Below are positions 9,590 through 18,742 of a stretch of DNA of 34,927 bases, one piece after another. Under the pieces are notes generated by a model. That model searched no databases. It was given only the letters and a program-made list of their open reading frames with translations, and was not told the DNA's origin. The position numbers and the translations under genes are program-made. Position 1 is the stretch's first letter. Each line of letters opens with the position of its first letter. The stretch comes from Comamonadaceae bacterium (GTDB taxonomy: Bacteria > Pseudomonadota > Gammaproteobacteria > Burkholderiales > Burkholderiaceae_C), in NCBI GenBank assembly GCA_947373245.1, contig CANBWY010000023.1:1-34927 (forward strand). The letters run 5' to 3'.

Positions 9590-10769
9590 GGGGCGTGAGT
9601 GCCATGACTTCTTCGATGGAAGTGATGCCTTGCATGACCTTGAGCCAGCCCGCTTGGCGCAGCGTGCGAACGCCCTCTTGCGCCGCTTGCGCGGCCAAGC
9701 TGTGTGCCGTGCAGTCACGGATGATGAGGTCTTGCATGGCATCGCTGATGGGCATCACTTGGTAAAGCCCGATGCGCCCCTTGTAGCCTTTGTCACACGC
9801 ATCGCAACCCACGGCTTTGTAGCGGGGCATGTGGGTATCGTGCAATGCCTCGCGTTGTGTTGGGCTGAGACTTGCGTCTAGCGCTGCCAAGGCATTGCCG
9901 TCCATGGGCGCTTTGCAGTGGTCACACAAACGGCGCACCAAGCGTTGCGCCGTGACCAAACTCACGCTTGCCGCCACGTTGAAGGGGGCAACGCCCATAT
10001 GGCGCAAGCGTGCCAAGCAGCCGGGCGCATCGTTGGTGTGCAAGGTGGAGAGCACCAAATGGCCTGTTTGTGCGGCTTGAATGGCAATCTCTGCGGTTTC
10101 TAGGTCGCGAATTTCGCCGACCATGATCACGTCTGGGTCTTGCCGCAGCAGTGCGCGCAGCGTGGTGGCAAACGTGAGGCCTGCGCGGTCATTGATATTG
10201 ACTTGGTTGGCCCCGGGTAAGTGAATTTCACAAGGGTCTTCAACAGTCGAGATATTCACCTCCGTTCGATTGAGCAGATGCAAACAGCTATAGAGAGACA
10301 GGGTTTTGCCGGAACCGGTCGGCCCTGTCATCAAAATTAAACCGTGTGGCCTGCCTATGGCTTGGACCAATTTGGCATGGTCGTCTGCTTCATAACCCAA
10401 GGCGTGTAGGTCTAGATGTTCGCGGTTGACGTTTAAGAGGCGGACCACCATCTTTTCGCCATGCGTTGTGGGCAACGAGCTGACGCGCAAGTCAATCGTT
10501 TGGCCTTTGAACGGGTATTGAATGCGGCCATCTTGTGGCAAACGTTTCTCGGCAATATCCATGCGTGCCAAAACTTTGAGCCGCGAAACCATGGCATCAC
10601 GCAAATGGAGCGGGGGTGTGGCGGCCAGATGAAGCAATCCATCAATGCGATAGCGGATGCGAAATGTGTTTTCACCGCTTTCAAAATGCACATCAGAGGC
10701 GAGCTGCTTGATGGCATTGCCCAAAGTGTCATCGAGGGCATTGACGGCTGTGTCAGGTGCGGTGGCCAT
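9582..10769 (-). CDS. pilB: PilB/GspE family ATPase with shortened N-terminus
   Basis: A 395-residue GspE/PilB family ATPase that powers pilus extension. Walker A GPTGSGKT is at residues 149-156, the aspartate box ([20 protein letters not shown]) near 175-194, Walker B DVIMVGE at 213-219 and the histidine box around 236-246. The four zinc cysteines are at 282, 285, 322 and 325. Family PilB proteins are usually about 560-580 residues; this one starts immediately before the N2-like segment ASDVHFE and lacks the whole N-terminal (MshEN/N1-type) domain. The ATG at 10767-10769 is preceded by GAGGA at ideal spacing. Upstream in-frame codons translate AT-rich non-coding sequence. It is first gene of the pilB-pilC-pilD-coaE-zapD-yacG operon. 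Confidence 0.9.
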   Translation of the reverse strand: MATAPDTAVNALDDTLGNAIKQLASDVHFESGENTFRIRYRIDGLLHLAATPPLHLRDAMVSRLKVLARMDIAEKRLPQDGRIQYPFKGQTIDLRVSSLPTTHGEKMVVRLLNVNREHLDLHALGYEADDHAKLVQAIGRPHGLILMTGPTGSGKTLSLYSCLHLLNRTEVNISTVEDPCEIHLPGANQVNINDRAGLTFATTLRALLRQDPDVIMVGEIRDLETAEIAIQAAQTGHLVLSTLHTNDAPGCLARLRHMGVAPFNVAASVSLVTAQRLVRRLCDHCKAPMDGNALAALDASLSPTQREALHDTHMPRYKAVGCDACDKGYKGRIGLYQVMPISDAMQDLIIRDCTAHSLAAQAAQEGVRTLRQAGWLKVMQGITSIEEVMALTPHD

Positions 10770-10955
10770 ATGAATCCTCATCGAGTTTTTGAGAATTCTT
10801 TGTCGCAATGGATGGGTTTGGCACGAGTTAATATAAAAAATAACAACATTAAATTGATTTGAATTTAATAAAATCAATAAATATTTGAAATTTATATTTG
10901 TAAATAGGCTTATAATAAAAAAATGTTTTGTAATCATATTAAATAGGAATATCTC
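10770..10955. promoter_or_regulatory. AT-rich divergent regulatory region between pilB and the H-NS-like gene
   Basis: From about 10830 to 10955 the sequence is almost all A and T, far from the composition of its neighbours. It contains TATAAT at 10911-10916 on the plus strand, with TTGAAA at 10885-10890 (a 20-base spacer, longer than ideal). AAATAGGAAT gives a good ribosome binding site (AGGAA, 10945-10949) for the H-NS-like gene. Curved AT-rich DNA of this type is a usual target of H-NS proteins, so autoregulation and control of pilB are both plausible inferences. No gene is visible inside it. Confidence 0.6.
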
Positions 10956-11345
10956 ATGGCACGTACGACTGTAGAAAACCAACTCGCCGCGATTCGTAAA
11001 CAGCGTGAAATATTGGATAAAAAAGAACATGCTTTGAAATCAAAGTCGCATGAAAAAGTGTTGGCGAAAATCGTCGAAATGGCCAAAGATGCCGGTTTGA
11101 CAGCTGCCGACGTTACCAAAGCTTTGAGTGCTGGCAAGCCCGCCAAGGCTGCTAAAGCGCCAAAAACTGCCAAAAAAGGTGCTCTGGCCGGTAAGAAAGT
11201 GGCGCCTAAATATCGCAACCCAGCCAACCCAGAGCAAACTTGGACAGGCCGTGGTGTTTCGCCCGCTTGGGTGCAAGCCTTGAAGGCTGCTGGCACTTTG
11301 GATTCGGCTTTGATCGCGGTAGTGTTGGCACCGGTTGCTGCTTAA
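10956..11345 (+). CDS. H-NS family nucleoid-associated DNA-binding protein
   Basis: A 129-residue H-NS family protein. The N-terminal 55 residues are charged and helical, suited to dimerization. Residues 60-84 form an Ala/Lys/Pro-rich linker of repeated KAAKAPK type. The C-terminal DNA-binding motif YRNPANPEQTWTGRG (86-100) is the hallmark of betaproteobacterial H-NS relatives such as Bordetella BpH3. Such proteins bind AT-rich minor grooves and silence genes, often acquired ones. After the motif, VSPAWVQALKAAGTLDSALI resembles the usual ending, but with fewer basic residues than common members. The upstream region is strongly AT-rich. Which genes it controls cannot be told from here. Confidence 0.88.
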   Translation: MARTTVENQLAAIRKQREILDKKEHALKSKSHEKVLAKIVEMAKDAGLTAADVTKALSAGKPAKAAKAPKTAKKGALAGKKVAPKYRNPANPEQTWTGRGVSPAWVQALKAAGTLDSALIAVVLAPVAA

Positions 11346-11373
11346 TTCAATTCAACAACGCTGCGCTTGAATC

Positions 11374-11700
11374 ATGAATCGTTTTCAGCCATTGATTTAT
11401 GTCTTGGCGCTGGTCGGTTTTGCTGCATTTGCAAAACCGATTGGCAATTACCCCTCTGTTCACGTGAGTGAGTTGCCAGACCCTCTGCGGTCTGTGTGGA
11501 AAGAGTTGAAGCCTGAAATGAATGAAATGAGCCATTGCGCGGCGGCTTTTGATAGCCACTCGGATGGTGAAAAAATGGCTTTTCGATGCTCGATTCATAT
11601 CAAAATGTCGGCTGAAGGTGAGCGTCGCGCTATGCGTTATTGCGAAGAAAAGCGCGAAGAAAAGGGCATCAATATGCCCTGTAAATTGGTCGAAGAATAA
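11374..11700 (+). CDS. Small secreted four-cysteine protein of unknown function
   Basis: A 108-residue protein that I do not recognise. Residues 1-20 form a signal peptide: a short positive start, a hydrophobic stretch (LIYVLALVGFAAFA) and a likely cut after AFA. The mature part is highly charged and has four cysteines (55, 72, 90, 103), which could form two disulfides in the periplasm. It lies 28 bases after the H-NS-like gene on the same strand and could be co-transcribed. It ends at a hairpin shared with the convergent gene. Coding is supported by the signal peptide and full use of the gap; the function is unknown. Confidence 0.65.
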   Translation: MNRFQPLIYVLALVGFAAFAKPIGNYPSVHVSELPDPLRSVWKELKPEMNEMSHCAAAFDSHSDGEKMAFRCSIHIKMSAEGERRAMRYCEEKREEKGINMPCKLVEE

Positions 11701-11734
11701 AAACTTGGCGCAGTGTAGTTAGCGCGCCAAGTTT
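11701..11734. terminator. Shared terminator of two convergent genes
   Basis: An 11-bp perfect stem (11701-11711 with 11724-11734) with a 12-base loop and a T-rich stretch (TTTAGTTTTT) on the plus side. It begins right after the stop of the secreted-protein gene. It overlaps the last codons of the minus-strand gene, whose stop codon (11719-11721) lies in the loop. Confidence 0.7.
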
Positions 11735-12120
11735 AGTTTTTGCATTACTTTTTGGGTGGCTTGAATAATCGGCGCTGCCGCTTCTGCCAATAAGCTGGCA
11801 TCGGCTGATTGGTGCGCCCACTGGTCTGCGTGATCTAATATCAAATAAAAATCGCTCAAATCGCCTATTTCGAATGAATCGTCTTTGGCTTTCATGATTT
11901 CGAGCAGCGTGACGTAACCTAAAAAATACAAGGCAAACATCAGCGAAACCGAGGCGTTTTGCGAGAGTTGATGTGCGTCTGTGATTTCAGCAAACATCTC
12001 CCGAATGGTGTCGATTGTCACCATTTCATGAGGGTCGAATTTAAATGCGGCTTTAAAACAGTCGCAGGCGTAGCGCCACTGCTGAATGCTGTCGCTATAG
12101 GGTTTGTCTAAATCGTGCAT
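11719..12120 (-). CDS. Conserved-looking helical protein of unknown function
   Basis: A 133-residue protein with no domain I can name. There is no signal peptide. Predicted character is mainly helical and acidic, with a hydrophobic central helix (SLMFALYFLGYVTLLEIM) that may be buried rather than membrane-spanning. It has two close cysteines near the N-terminus (ACDC, residues 18-21). The gene begins 14 bases after the ispB stop on the same strand, so it is probably the second gene of the ispB transcript. It ends in the hairpin shared with the convergent secreted-protein gene. It could be an accessory insertion or a lineage-specific gene. Confidence 0.65.
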   Translation of the reverse strand: MHDLDKPYSDSIQQWRYACDCFKAAFKFDPHEMVTIDTIREMFAEITDAHQLSQNASVSLMFALYFLGYVTLLEIMKAKDDSFEIGDLSDFYLILDHADQWAHQSADASLLAEAAAPIIQATQKVMQKLNLAR

Positions 12121-12134
12121 TCATGGCCTGTGTG

Positions 12135-13109
12135 TTAGCTGCGGCGATCTAACAGCTGAGCTGCCAGAGCGTGCATGGCATCGCGGTAAGCGCTGGCAGG
12201 CAGCACGTGAAGTGCTGCAATGGCGCGCTCGGCCTCTGCGCTGGCGGCAGCACGGGTTGCTTCGAGCGCGCCCGTTGCGCGCACAATTTCCACGACCTCG
12301 GTCAATGCATCCATCTCGCCATTTTCAATGGCGTTTTGAATGGTTTGGCGTTGTGCTGGTGTGCCGCGTTGCATGGCAATGATGAGCGGCAAGGTGTTTT
12401 TGCCTTCACGCAAATCGTCGCCCAAGTTTTTGCCGAGCTCTTTGGCGTCGCCGTCGTAATCGAGTACATCGTCAATCACTTGGAAGGCGGTGCCCAAGGC
12501 TTGGCCGTATTCGGCGCAAGCCGCTTCAACCTCGGGTGAGCTCTTGGCCAAGATGGCGGCCAGGCGGGTGCTGGCTTCAAAGAGTTTGGCGGTTTTGGAG
12601 CGAATTACGCGTAAATAGCCCGCTTCGTCCAGTGAGGCGTCGTGCATGTTCATCAGCTGCAGCACTTCGCCTTCGGCAATCACGTTGGTGGCCTCGGCCA
12701 GTACTTCCATGACGCGCATTTCGCCCGAGTCCACCATCATTTGGAAGGCGCGGGAATACAAGAAGTCGCCCACCAAGACGCTGGCAGGGTTACCAAACGA
12801 CTCATTGGCGGTGGGGCGGCCACGGCGCAGAGTGGACTCGTCTACCACGTCGTCGTGCAGCAAGGTGGCGGTGTGGATGAACTCCACCACGGCTGCCAAG
12901 TTGTGGCGCTGTGCGCCTGTGTAGCCAATGGCACCTGTCATGAGCAACAGCAAGGCAGGTCGAATGCGCTTGCCGCCTGCTGAGATGATGTACTGGGACA
13001 CGGTGCCCACCAGCGGCACGCCCGAGTCCAGGCGTTGCGCGATGACGCGGTCAACTTCTGCCATATCGGCAGCGATCAGGGCGAGGGCGTGAGAGGGTGT
13101 GGTGGACAA
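12135..13109 (-). CDS. ispB: Polyprenyl (octaprenyl) diphosphate synthase
   Basis: A 324-residue trans-prenyltransferase that extends farnesyl diphosphate with isopentenyl diphosphate to form the side chain of ubiquinone. The first aspartate-rich motif is LLHDDVVDESTLRRGRP (DDVVD at 86-90). The second is FQVIDDVLDYDGD (DDVLD at 213-217), and GGKRIRP is at 45-51. Octaprenyl is the usual chain length in this group, but chain length cannot be read directly. The start appears to be TTG (13107-13109), without a clear ribosome binding site. The next in-frame ATG (13062-13064) would remove 15 residues that resemble family N-termini. It is divergent from rplU, as in most betaproteobacteria. Confidence 0.94.
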   Translation of the reverse strand: MSTTPSHALALIAADMAEVDRVIAQRLDSGVPLVGTVSQYIISAGGKRIRPALLLLMTGAIGYTGAQRHNLAAVVEFIHTATLLHDDVVDESTLRRGRPTANESFGNPASVLVGDFLYSRAFQMMVDSGEMRVMEVLAEATNVIAEGEVLQLMNMHDASLDEAGYLRVIRSKTAKLFEASTRLAAILAKSSPEVEAACAEYGQALGTAFQVIDDVLDYDGDAKELGKNLGDDLREGKNTLPLIIAMQRGTPAQRQTIQNAIENGEMDALTEVVEIVRATGALEATRAAASAEAERAIAALHVLPASAYRDAMHALAAQLLDRRS

Positions 13110-13155
13110 AGCGTGACTAGAAAAAAGGGTGTGAAAGGCGTTTAAACGCTGTTAG

Positions 13156-13183
13156 ATTATAGGGATGCACGGCGATGCGCCAA
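13156..13183 (-). promoter_or_regulatory. Candidate promoter of ispB
   Basis: On the minus strand TTGGCG (13178-13183) is followed after 16 bases by a perfect TATAAT (13156-13161). This fits a sigma-70 promoter reading toward ispB, with a leader of roughly 40 bases. It lies back to back with the rplU promoter. Confidence 0.6.
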
Positions 13184-13187
13184 TCAC

Positions 13188-13196
13188 TGCTATAAT
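13188..13196 (+). promoter_or_regulatory. Candidate extended -10 promoter of rplU-rpmA
   Basis: TGCTATAAT is a perfect extended -10 element. No matching -35 hexamer is present at normal distance, which is typical of extended -10 promoters. Transcription would start near 13203 and give a leader of about 55 bases before rplU. Confidence 0.6.
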
Positions 13197-13221
13197 TTTT
13201 GGCTCTGCGGAAATCCGTCCG

Positions 13222-13247
13222 TAGATATCCACATAGATTCTTATCTA
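13222..13247 (+). other. Possible alternative hairpins in the rplU leader
   Basis: TAGATA (13222-13227) and TAGAT (13234-13238) can both pair with the same partner, ATCTA (13243-13247). These pairings exclude each other, and both end at the first base of the rplU ribosome binding site AGAGG (13247-13251). This is a pattern expected of an autoregulated ribosomal protein leader, but the stems are short and AT-rich, so chance is possible. Confidence 0.3.
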
Positions 13248-13257
13248 GAGGTCTCAC

Positions 13258-13569
13258 ATGTACGCGGTCATAAAAACCGGTGGCAAACAGTATCGTGTTG
13301 CTGCTGGTGAAAAAATTAAAGTAGAACAGATTGCTGCGGACGTAGGCCAAGAGATTGTGATCGATCAAGTTTTAGCAGTCGGTAACGGCGCTGAACTCAA
13401 GGTCGGCACACCCTTGGTGTCCGGTGCAACTGTCACAGTGACAGTTTTGTCTCATGGCAAACACGACAAAGTTCACATTTTCAAAATGCGTCGTCGTAAG
13501 CACTATCAAAAACGCCAAGGGCATCGTCAGCAATTCACTGAATTGCAGATTGCTTCCATCAACGGTTAA
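13258..13569 (+). CDS. rplU: 50S ribosomal protein bL21
   Basis: A 103-residue bL21, a protein of the large ribosomal subunit that binds 23S rRNA. The start [20 protein letters not shown] and the C-terminal [20 protein letters not shown] are diagnostic. The ATG at 13258 is preceded by AGAGG at six bases. It is followed by rpmA after 12 bases, the normal rplU-rpmA-obgE order. Confidence 0.98.
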   Translation: MYAVIKTGGKQYRVAAGEKIKVEQIAADVGQEIVIDQVLAVGNGAELKVGTPLVSGATVTVTVLSHGKHDKVHIFKMRRRKHYQKRQGHRQQFTELQIASING

Positions 13570-13581
13570 GGAGCATTTGAC

Positions 13582-13839
13582 ATGGCACAGAAAAAAGGCG
13601 GCGGCTCTACGCGAAACGGGCGCGATTCCAAGCCCAAAATGCTCGGTGTGAAGGCTTTCGGCGGTGAGTTGATCTCTGCTGGCGCCATCATCGTGCGTCA
13701 ACGTGGTACCAAGTTCCATCCCGGCGTGAACGTCGGCGTGGGCAAAGACCACACTTTGTTCGCCTTGGTGGACGGCCACGTCTCGTTCGGCGTTAAAGGC
13801 GCTTTGAACAAGCACATGGTCAACATCACACCGGTTTGA
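13582..13839 (+). CDS. rpmA: 50S ribosomal protein bL27
   Basis: An 85-residue bL27, whose N-terminal tail reaches the peptidyl transferase centre. The start [16 protein letters not shown] and the motif [19 protein letters not shown] are diagnostic. A strong ribosome binding site (AAGGAG) precedes the ATG. There is no N-terminal extension of the Firmicute type that needs proteolysis. Confidence 0.98.
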   Translation: MAQKKGGGSTRNGRDSKPKMLGVKAFGGELISAGAIIVRQRGTKFHPGVNVGVGKDHTLFALVDGHVSFGVKGALNKHMVNITPV

Positions 13840-13859
13840 TTTTTCGAACTGATTTGTGA

Positions 13860-14972
<1,113 letters not shown>

Positions 14973-14978
14973 GCCGTC

Positions 14979-16112
14979 ATGACGCTTTCGACTTCTACCG
15001 TGTTGCGCGATGCACGCCGCATCGTGGTTAAGGTCGGCTCTAGCTTGGTCACCAACGAAGGTCGTGGTTTAGATGAGCAGGCGATTGGCGAATGGTGCCG
15101 CCAGCTCAGCGCCTTGGTGCGTGATGGCCGAGAAGTCATCATGGTGTCCAGTGGAGCCATTGCCGAAGGCATGAAGCGCTTGGGCTGGACCACACGCCCG
15201 CAGCAGCTGCACGAACTGCAAGCTGCAGCGGCGGTAGGACAGATGGGTTTGGCCCAGATGTACGAAACCAAGTTACGCGAAAACGGTTTAGGTTCGGCCC
15301 AAGTCCTGCTCACACACGCTGACCTTGCAGACCGCGAGCGTTACCTCAATGCGCGTTCCACTTTGTTGACGTTGCTCACACACGGCGTGTTGCCTGTGAT
15401 CAACGAGAACGACACAGTGGTCAACGATGAAATCAAGTTCGGTGACAACGACACCTTGGGTGCCTTGGTGGCCAATTTGGTGGAGGCCGATGCCCTCATC
15501 ATCTTGACCGATCAAAAAGGTTTGTACACCGCCGACCCGCGCCACGATCCTGCCGCTACGTTTGTGCATGAAGCACGCGCAGGCGACCCAAAGCTCGAAG
15601 AAATGGCGGGCGGCGCAGGTTCGAGCATTGGCAAAGGCGGGATGATCACCAAGATTTTGGCAGCCAAGCGTGCGGCCGGTTCCGGTGCATCTACCGTCAT
15701 TGCATGGGGCCGCGAGCCGGATGCCTTGGTGCGTTTGGTGCAAGGTGAAGCCATTGGCACCTTGCTGATCGCACAAACTCAAAAACAACAAGCGCGCAAA
15801 CAGTGGATGGCAGACCATCTACAGTTGCGCGGTTCAGTCACCATTGACGCTGGCGCGGTGAGCAAACTCAAAGCCGATGGCTCTAGTCTCTTGCCTATTG
15901 GCATGACTGGCGTGGATGGCGATTTTTCGCGTGGTGAAGTGATTGCAATTCTTGACGCCCAAGGTCAAGAGGTGGCGCGTGGTTTGGCCAATTACGCAGC
16001 AGCTGAAGCGCGCTTGCTTTGCCGCAAGCCTTCCGGTGACATAGCGCAATTGCTAGGCTACGCGGCTGAATCTGAAATGGTGCATCGCGATAACTTGGTG
16101 TTGTCTAAATAA
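14979..16112 (+). CDS. proB: Glutamate 5-kinase
   Basis: A 377-residue ProB, which phosphorylates glutamate in the first step of proline synthesis. The amino acid kinase domain begins with [14 protein letters not shown] (13-26) and includes [15 protein letters not shown] and [16 protein letters not shown]. The C-terminal 100 residues form a PUA domain, as in the longer class of ProB enzymes. It follows obgE by 6 bases, the usual order in betaproteobacteria, and is closed by a strong hairpin. Confidence 0.96.
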   Translation: MTLSTSTVLRDARRIVVKVGSSLVTNEGRGLDEQAIGEWCRQLSALVRDGREVIMVSSGAIAEGMKRLGWTTRPQQLHELQAAAAVGQMGLAQMYETKLRENGLGSAQVLLTHADLADRERYLNARSTLLTLLTHGVLPVINENDTVVNDEIKFGDNDTLGALVANLVEADALIILTDQKGLYTADPRHDPAATFVHEARAGDPKLEEMAGGAGSSIGKGGMITKILAAKRAAGSGASTVIAWGREPDALVRLVQGEAIGTLLIAQTQKQQARKQWMADHLQLRGSVTIDAGAVSKLKADGSSLLPIGMTGVDGDFSRGEVIAILDAQGQEVARGLANYAAAEARLLCRKPSGDIAQLLGYAAESEMVHRDNLVLSK

Positions 16113-16136
16113 AAAAACGCTCCGAGGAGCGTTTTT
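16113..16136. terminator. Bidirectional terminator between proB and rppH
   Basis: A 10-bp stem (16113-16122 with 16127-16136, core ACGCTC/GAGCGT) with a CGAG loop has A residues on the left and T residues on the right. It therefore works as an intrinsic terminator in both directions. It separates the convergent proB and rppH genes. Confidence 0.88.
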
Positions 16137-16140
16137 ATTA

Positions 16141-16767
16141 TCAGCTTTCGCGATGACGAAAAGCCGCTTGCGGATCAGGGTCAAACGTCGCGCCGGGTGG
16201 CAACTCCATCGTCACCGACATGCCAAATTGTTTAGAGATGGTCATGCTTGGCTGAGGGTGTTGACCCCCACGCGCCACGTGATTGCGGTGGTCGTGGCGT
16301 GGCAAAAAGCGCGACAGTTCTGTCAACGCCATTTCGTAAACACCACGTTTGAACTCCACCACCGCGTCCAGCGGCACCCAGTAGTCGTTCCAACGCCAAG
16401 CATCAAACTCTGGATGGTCGGTGGCGCGCAAATTCAAATGATGGTCGGGGGCGACCATTTGCAGCAAAAACCAAATTTGCTTTTGGCCTTTGTAAAACCC
16501 GCGCGCATCGCGGCGGATGAACCGGTCTGGCACCTCATAGCGCAACCAATCACGGGTACGGGCAACAATGCGCACATGCTCTTGTCTGAGCCCCACTTCT
16601 TCATGCAATTCGCGGATCATGGCTTGCTCGGGTGTCTCACCTCGATCAATGCCGCCTTGCGGGAACTGCCAGCTGTGGGTTCGGATGCGCTTGCCCCAAA
16701 AAACCTGATTTTTTTGGTTGAGCAAGATGATGCCGACGTTGGGTCTGAACCCTTCTCGGTCAAGCAT
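16141..16767 (-). CDS. rppH: RNA pyrophosphohydrolase RppH
   Basis: A 208-residue Nudix enzyme that removes pyrophosphate from the 5' end of mRNA and so starts RNase E-dependent decay. The N-terminus [17 protein letters not shown] and the Nudix box ([12 protein letters not shown] to RELHEEVG, about 38-59) follow RppH closely, as does QFPQGGID. I chose the ATG at 16765-16767, with GAGG seven bases upstream; a TTG two codons earlier is less likely. The C-terminal 45 residues after the Nudix fold are a variable basic tail. Confidence 0.93.
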   Translation of the reverse strand: MLDREGFRPNVGIILLNQKNQVFWGKRIRTHSWQFPQGGIDRGETPEQAMIRELHEEVGLRQEHVRIVARTRDWLRYEVPDRFIRRDARGFYKGQKQIWFLLQMVAPDHHLNLRATDHPEFDAWRWNDYWVPLDAVVEFKRGVYEMALTELSRFLPRHDHRNHVARGGQHPQPSMTISKQFGMSVTMELPPGATFDPDPQAAFRHRES

Positions 16768-16872
16768 AATCAAACCTCAAATTTTTAAACTGAGTCGATT
16801 ATGCACAGAGCTGCACCGCGTCGCTCAGAATTTGCCCTAATCCCCCACTAAATTGACGATTCGATTGCACGC

Positions 16873-18618
16873 ATGAAAGCCTCCCAGTTTCTCATTTCCA
16901 CCCTCAAAGAAGCCCCCGCTGACGCCGAAGTGATCAGCCACAAATTGATGATGCGCGCGGGCCTGATCAAAAAGCTGGGTGCTGGCATTTACAACTACAT
17001 GCCTATGGGCTTGCGCGTGATTCGCAAGGTTGAGGCCATCGTCCGTGAAGAAATGAACAAAGCCGGCGCGATTGAACTCAGCATGCCCGTGGTGCAACCC
17101 GCTGAGCTGTGGCAAGAGACGGGTCGCTTCGACAAGATGGGTCCCGAGTTGCTGCGCATCAAAGACCGCCATGGCCGCGATTTTGTGGTGCAGCCCACCA
17201 GCGAAGAGGTGGTCACTGACATTGCCCGCCAAGAAATCCGCAGCTACAAACAGCTGCCCAAAAATTTCTACCAAATCCAAACCAAATTCCGTGACGAGCG
17301 TCGCCCCCGTTTTGGTTTGATGCGTGGCCGCGAATTCATCATGAAAGACGCGTACAGCTTTGACCGCGACCAAGTCTCGGCCAAGCAAAGCTACCAAGTC
17401 ATGGCCGATGCATACCGCAAAATCTTTGACCGTTTCGGTTTGACTTATCGTGCCGTGGCTGCTGACAGTGGCGCGATTGGCGGTGACTTGAGCGAAGAGT
17501 TCCAAGTGATTGCCGCCACCGGCGAAGACGCCATCGTCTATTGCCCCACCAGCACCTACGCCGCCAACATGGAAAAGGCCGAGGCTTTGGCTCCTGCTCA
17601 CGCACGCGGCGCGGCAACACAGGCACTGACCAAAACCGCCACGCCGGCTAAGAGCACCTGCAAAGACGTGGCTGCTTTGTTGAATGTGCCGTTGAGCACG
17701 ACCGTTAAATCGCTGGTGCTAGCCACCGATACGCTCAACGACAAAGGTGAAGTCATCAAGTCGCAAGTGTGGCTTTTGCTGGTGCGCGGTGACCACGAGA
17801 TGAACGAAGTCAAAGTGGGCAAGTTGCCCGGCTTTGAAGGCGGCTTCCGATTTGCCACCACCACTGAGATCGAAGACCACTTCGGCTGCAAGCCCGGCTA
17901 CCTTGGCCCCGTCAACTTGAAGCAGCCTTTGAAAATCGTAGCCGACCGCGATGTGGCTGTGATGAGCAACTGGATTTGCGGCGCCAACGAAGTCGATTTC
18001 CACATGACCGGTGTCAACTTTGGCCGCGATGCGGCCGAGCCCGATTTGGTGGCTGACATTCGCAACGTGGTGGCCGGTGACGCCTCGCCAGACGGCCAAG
18101 GCGTGTTGGCCATTGAACGTGGCATCGAAGTCGGCCATGTGTTCTACCTCGGCACCAAATACAGCCAAGCCATGAACGCCACCTTCTTGGACGTGAATGG
18201 CAAGCCGCAATTCATGGAAATGGGTTGCTACGGCATTGGCGTGACCCGCTTGCCCGCTGCTGCCATTGAGCAAAACCACGACGAACGCGGCATCATTTGG
18301 CCCGACGCGATTGCACCGTTCACGGCCGTGATCTGCCCCGTCAACATGGACCGCAGCGAAGACGTCAAAGTCGCCGCCTTCAAACTGTATGAAGAACTGT
18401 TGGCTTTGGGCGTGGATGTCATCTTGGATGACCGTGGCGAGCGACCTGGCGCGATGTTTGCCGATTGGGAATTGATCGGTGTGCCACACCGCGTGACCAT
18501 TGGCGACAAAGGTTTGAAAGACGGCGTGGTCGAGTACCAACACCGCCGCGACGTCGAGTCCACCAAGGTGGCTGTGGCGGACGTGTTGGCGCATGTGAAA
18601 GCCAAACTCAGTTTGTGA
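16873..18618 (+). CDS. proS: Prolyl-tRNA synthetase (bacterial type)
   Basis: A 581-residue class II synthetase that charges tRNA-Pro. The N-terminus [19 protein letters not shown] and the early segment [14 protein letters not shown] are typical. Motif 2 ([21 protein letters not shown]) lies near residues 138-158. The region from about 230 to 390 is the inserted editing domain that hydrolyses Ala-tRNA-Pro. Motif 3 is in [15 protein letters not shown]-terminal anticodon-binding domain completes the protein. There is no strong ribosome binding site before the ATG. Confidence 0.97.
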   Translation: MKASQFLISTLKEAPADAEVISHKLMMRAGLIKKLGAGIYNYMPMGLRVIRKVEAIVREEMNKAGAIELSMPVVQPAELWQETGRFDKMGPELLRIKDRHGRDFVVQPTSEEVVTDIARQEIRSYKQLPKNFYQIQTKFRDERRPRFGLMRGREFIMKDAYSFDRDQVSAKQSYQVMADAYRKIFDRFGLTYRAVAADSGAIGGDLSEEFQVIAATGEDAIVYCPTSTYAANMEKAEALAPAHARGAATQALTKTATPAKSTCKDVAALLNVPLSTTVKSLVLATDTLNDKGEVIKSQVWLLLVRGDHEMNEVKVGKLPGFEGGFRFATTTEIEDHFGCKPGYLGPVNLKQPLKIVADRDVAVMSNWICGANEVDFHMTGVNFGRDAAEPDLVADIRNVVAGDASPDGQGVLAIERGIEVGHVFYLGTKYSQAMNATFLDVNGKPQFMEMGCYGIGVTRLPAAAIEQNHDERGIIWPDAIAPFTAVICPVNMDRSEDVKVAAFKLYEELLALGVDVILDDRGERPGAMFADWELIGVPHRVTIGDKGLKDGVVEYQHRRDVESTKVAVADVLAHVKAKLSL

Positions 18619-18742
18619 GTCTGCGTTTTCAGACGCAGCAAAAGCGCTATTTGCTCGCCGCTGCTTTATCTGTGATGATCCACAGACGGATTGGGTTCGC
18701 GTTGGCGGCAACAACGCGACGTCTTTGGGAGTGATGGCACAC

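Noticed and set aside
9590-9742. Longer N-terminus for PilC
   Set aside because: The extra 51 residues lie wholly inside the pilB coding region, and the ATG at 9589 starts the conserved sequence.
10770-11030. Longer N-terminus for PilB, reading through the AT-rich gap
   Set aside because: The translation is Phe/Ile/Asn-rich noise from non-coding DNA and overlaps the H-NS-like gene; the ATG at 10769 has a good ribosome binding site.
16853-16858. TTGACG just before proS, looking like a -35 element
   Set aside because: It is 14 bases from the start codon, so the -10 would lie within the gene; no such hexamer is visible.
18619-18634. GTCTG/CAGAC hairpin right after proS
   Set aside because: Stem of five pairs with no T tail; too weak to call a terminator.
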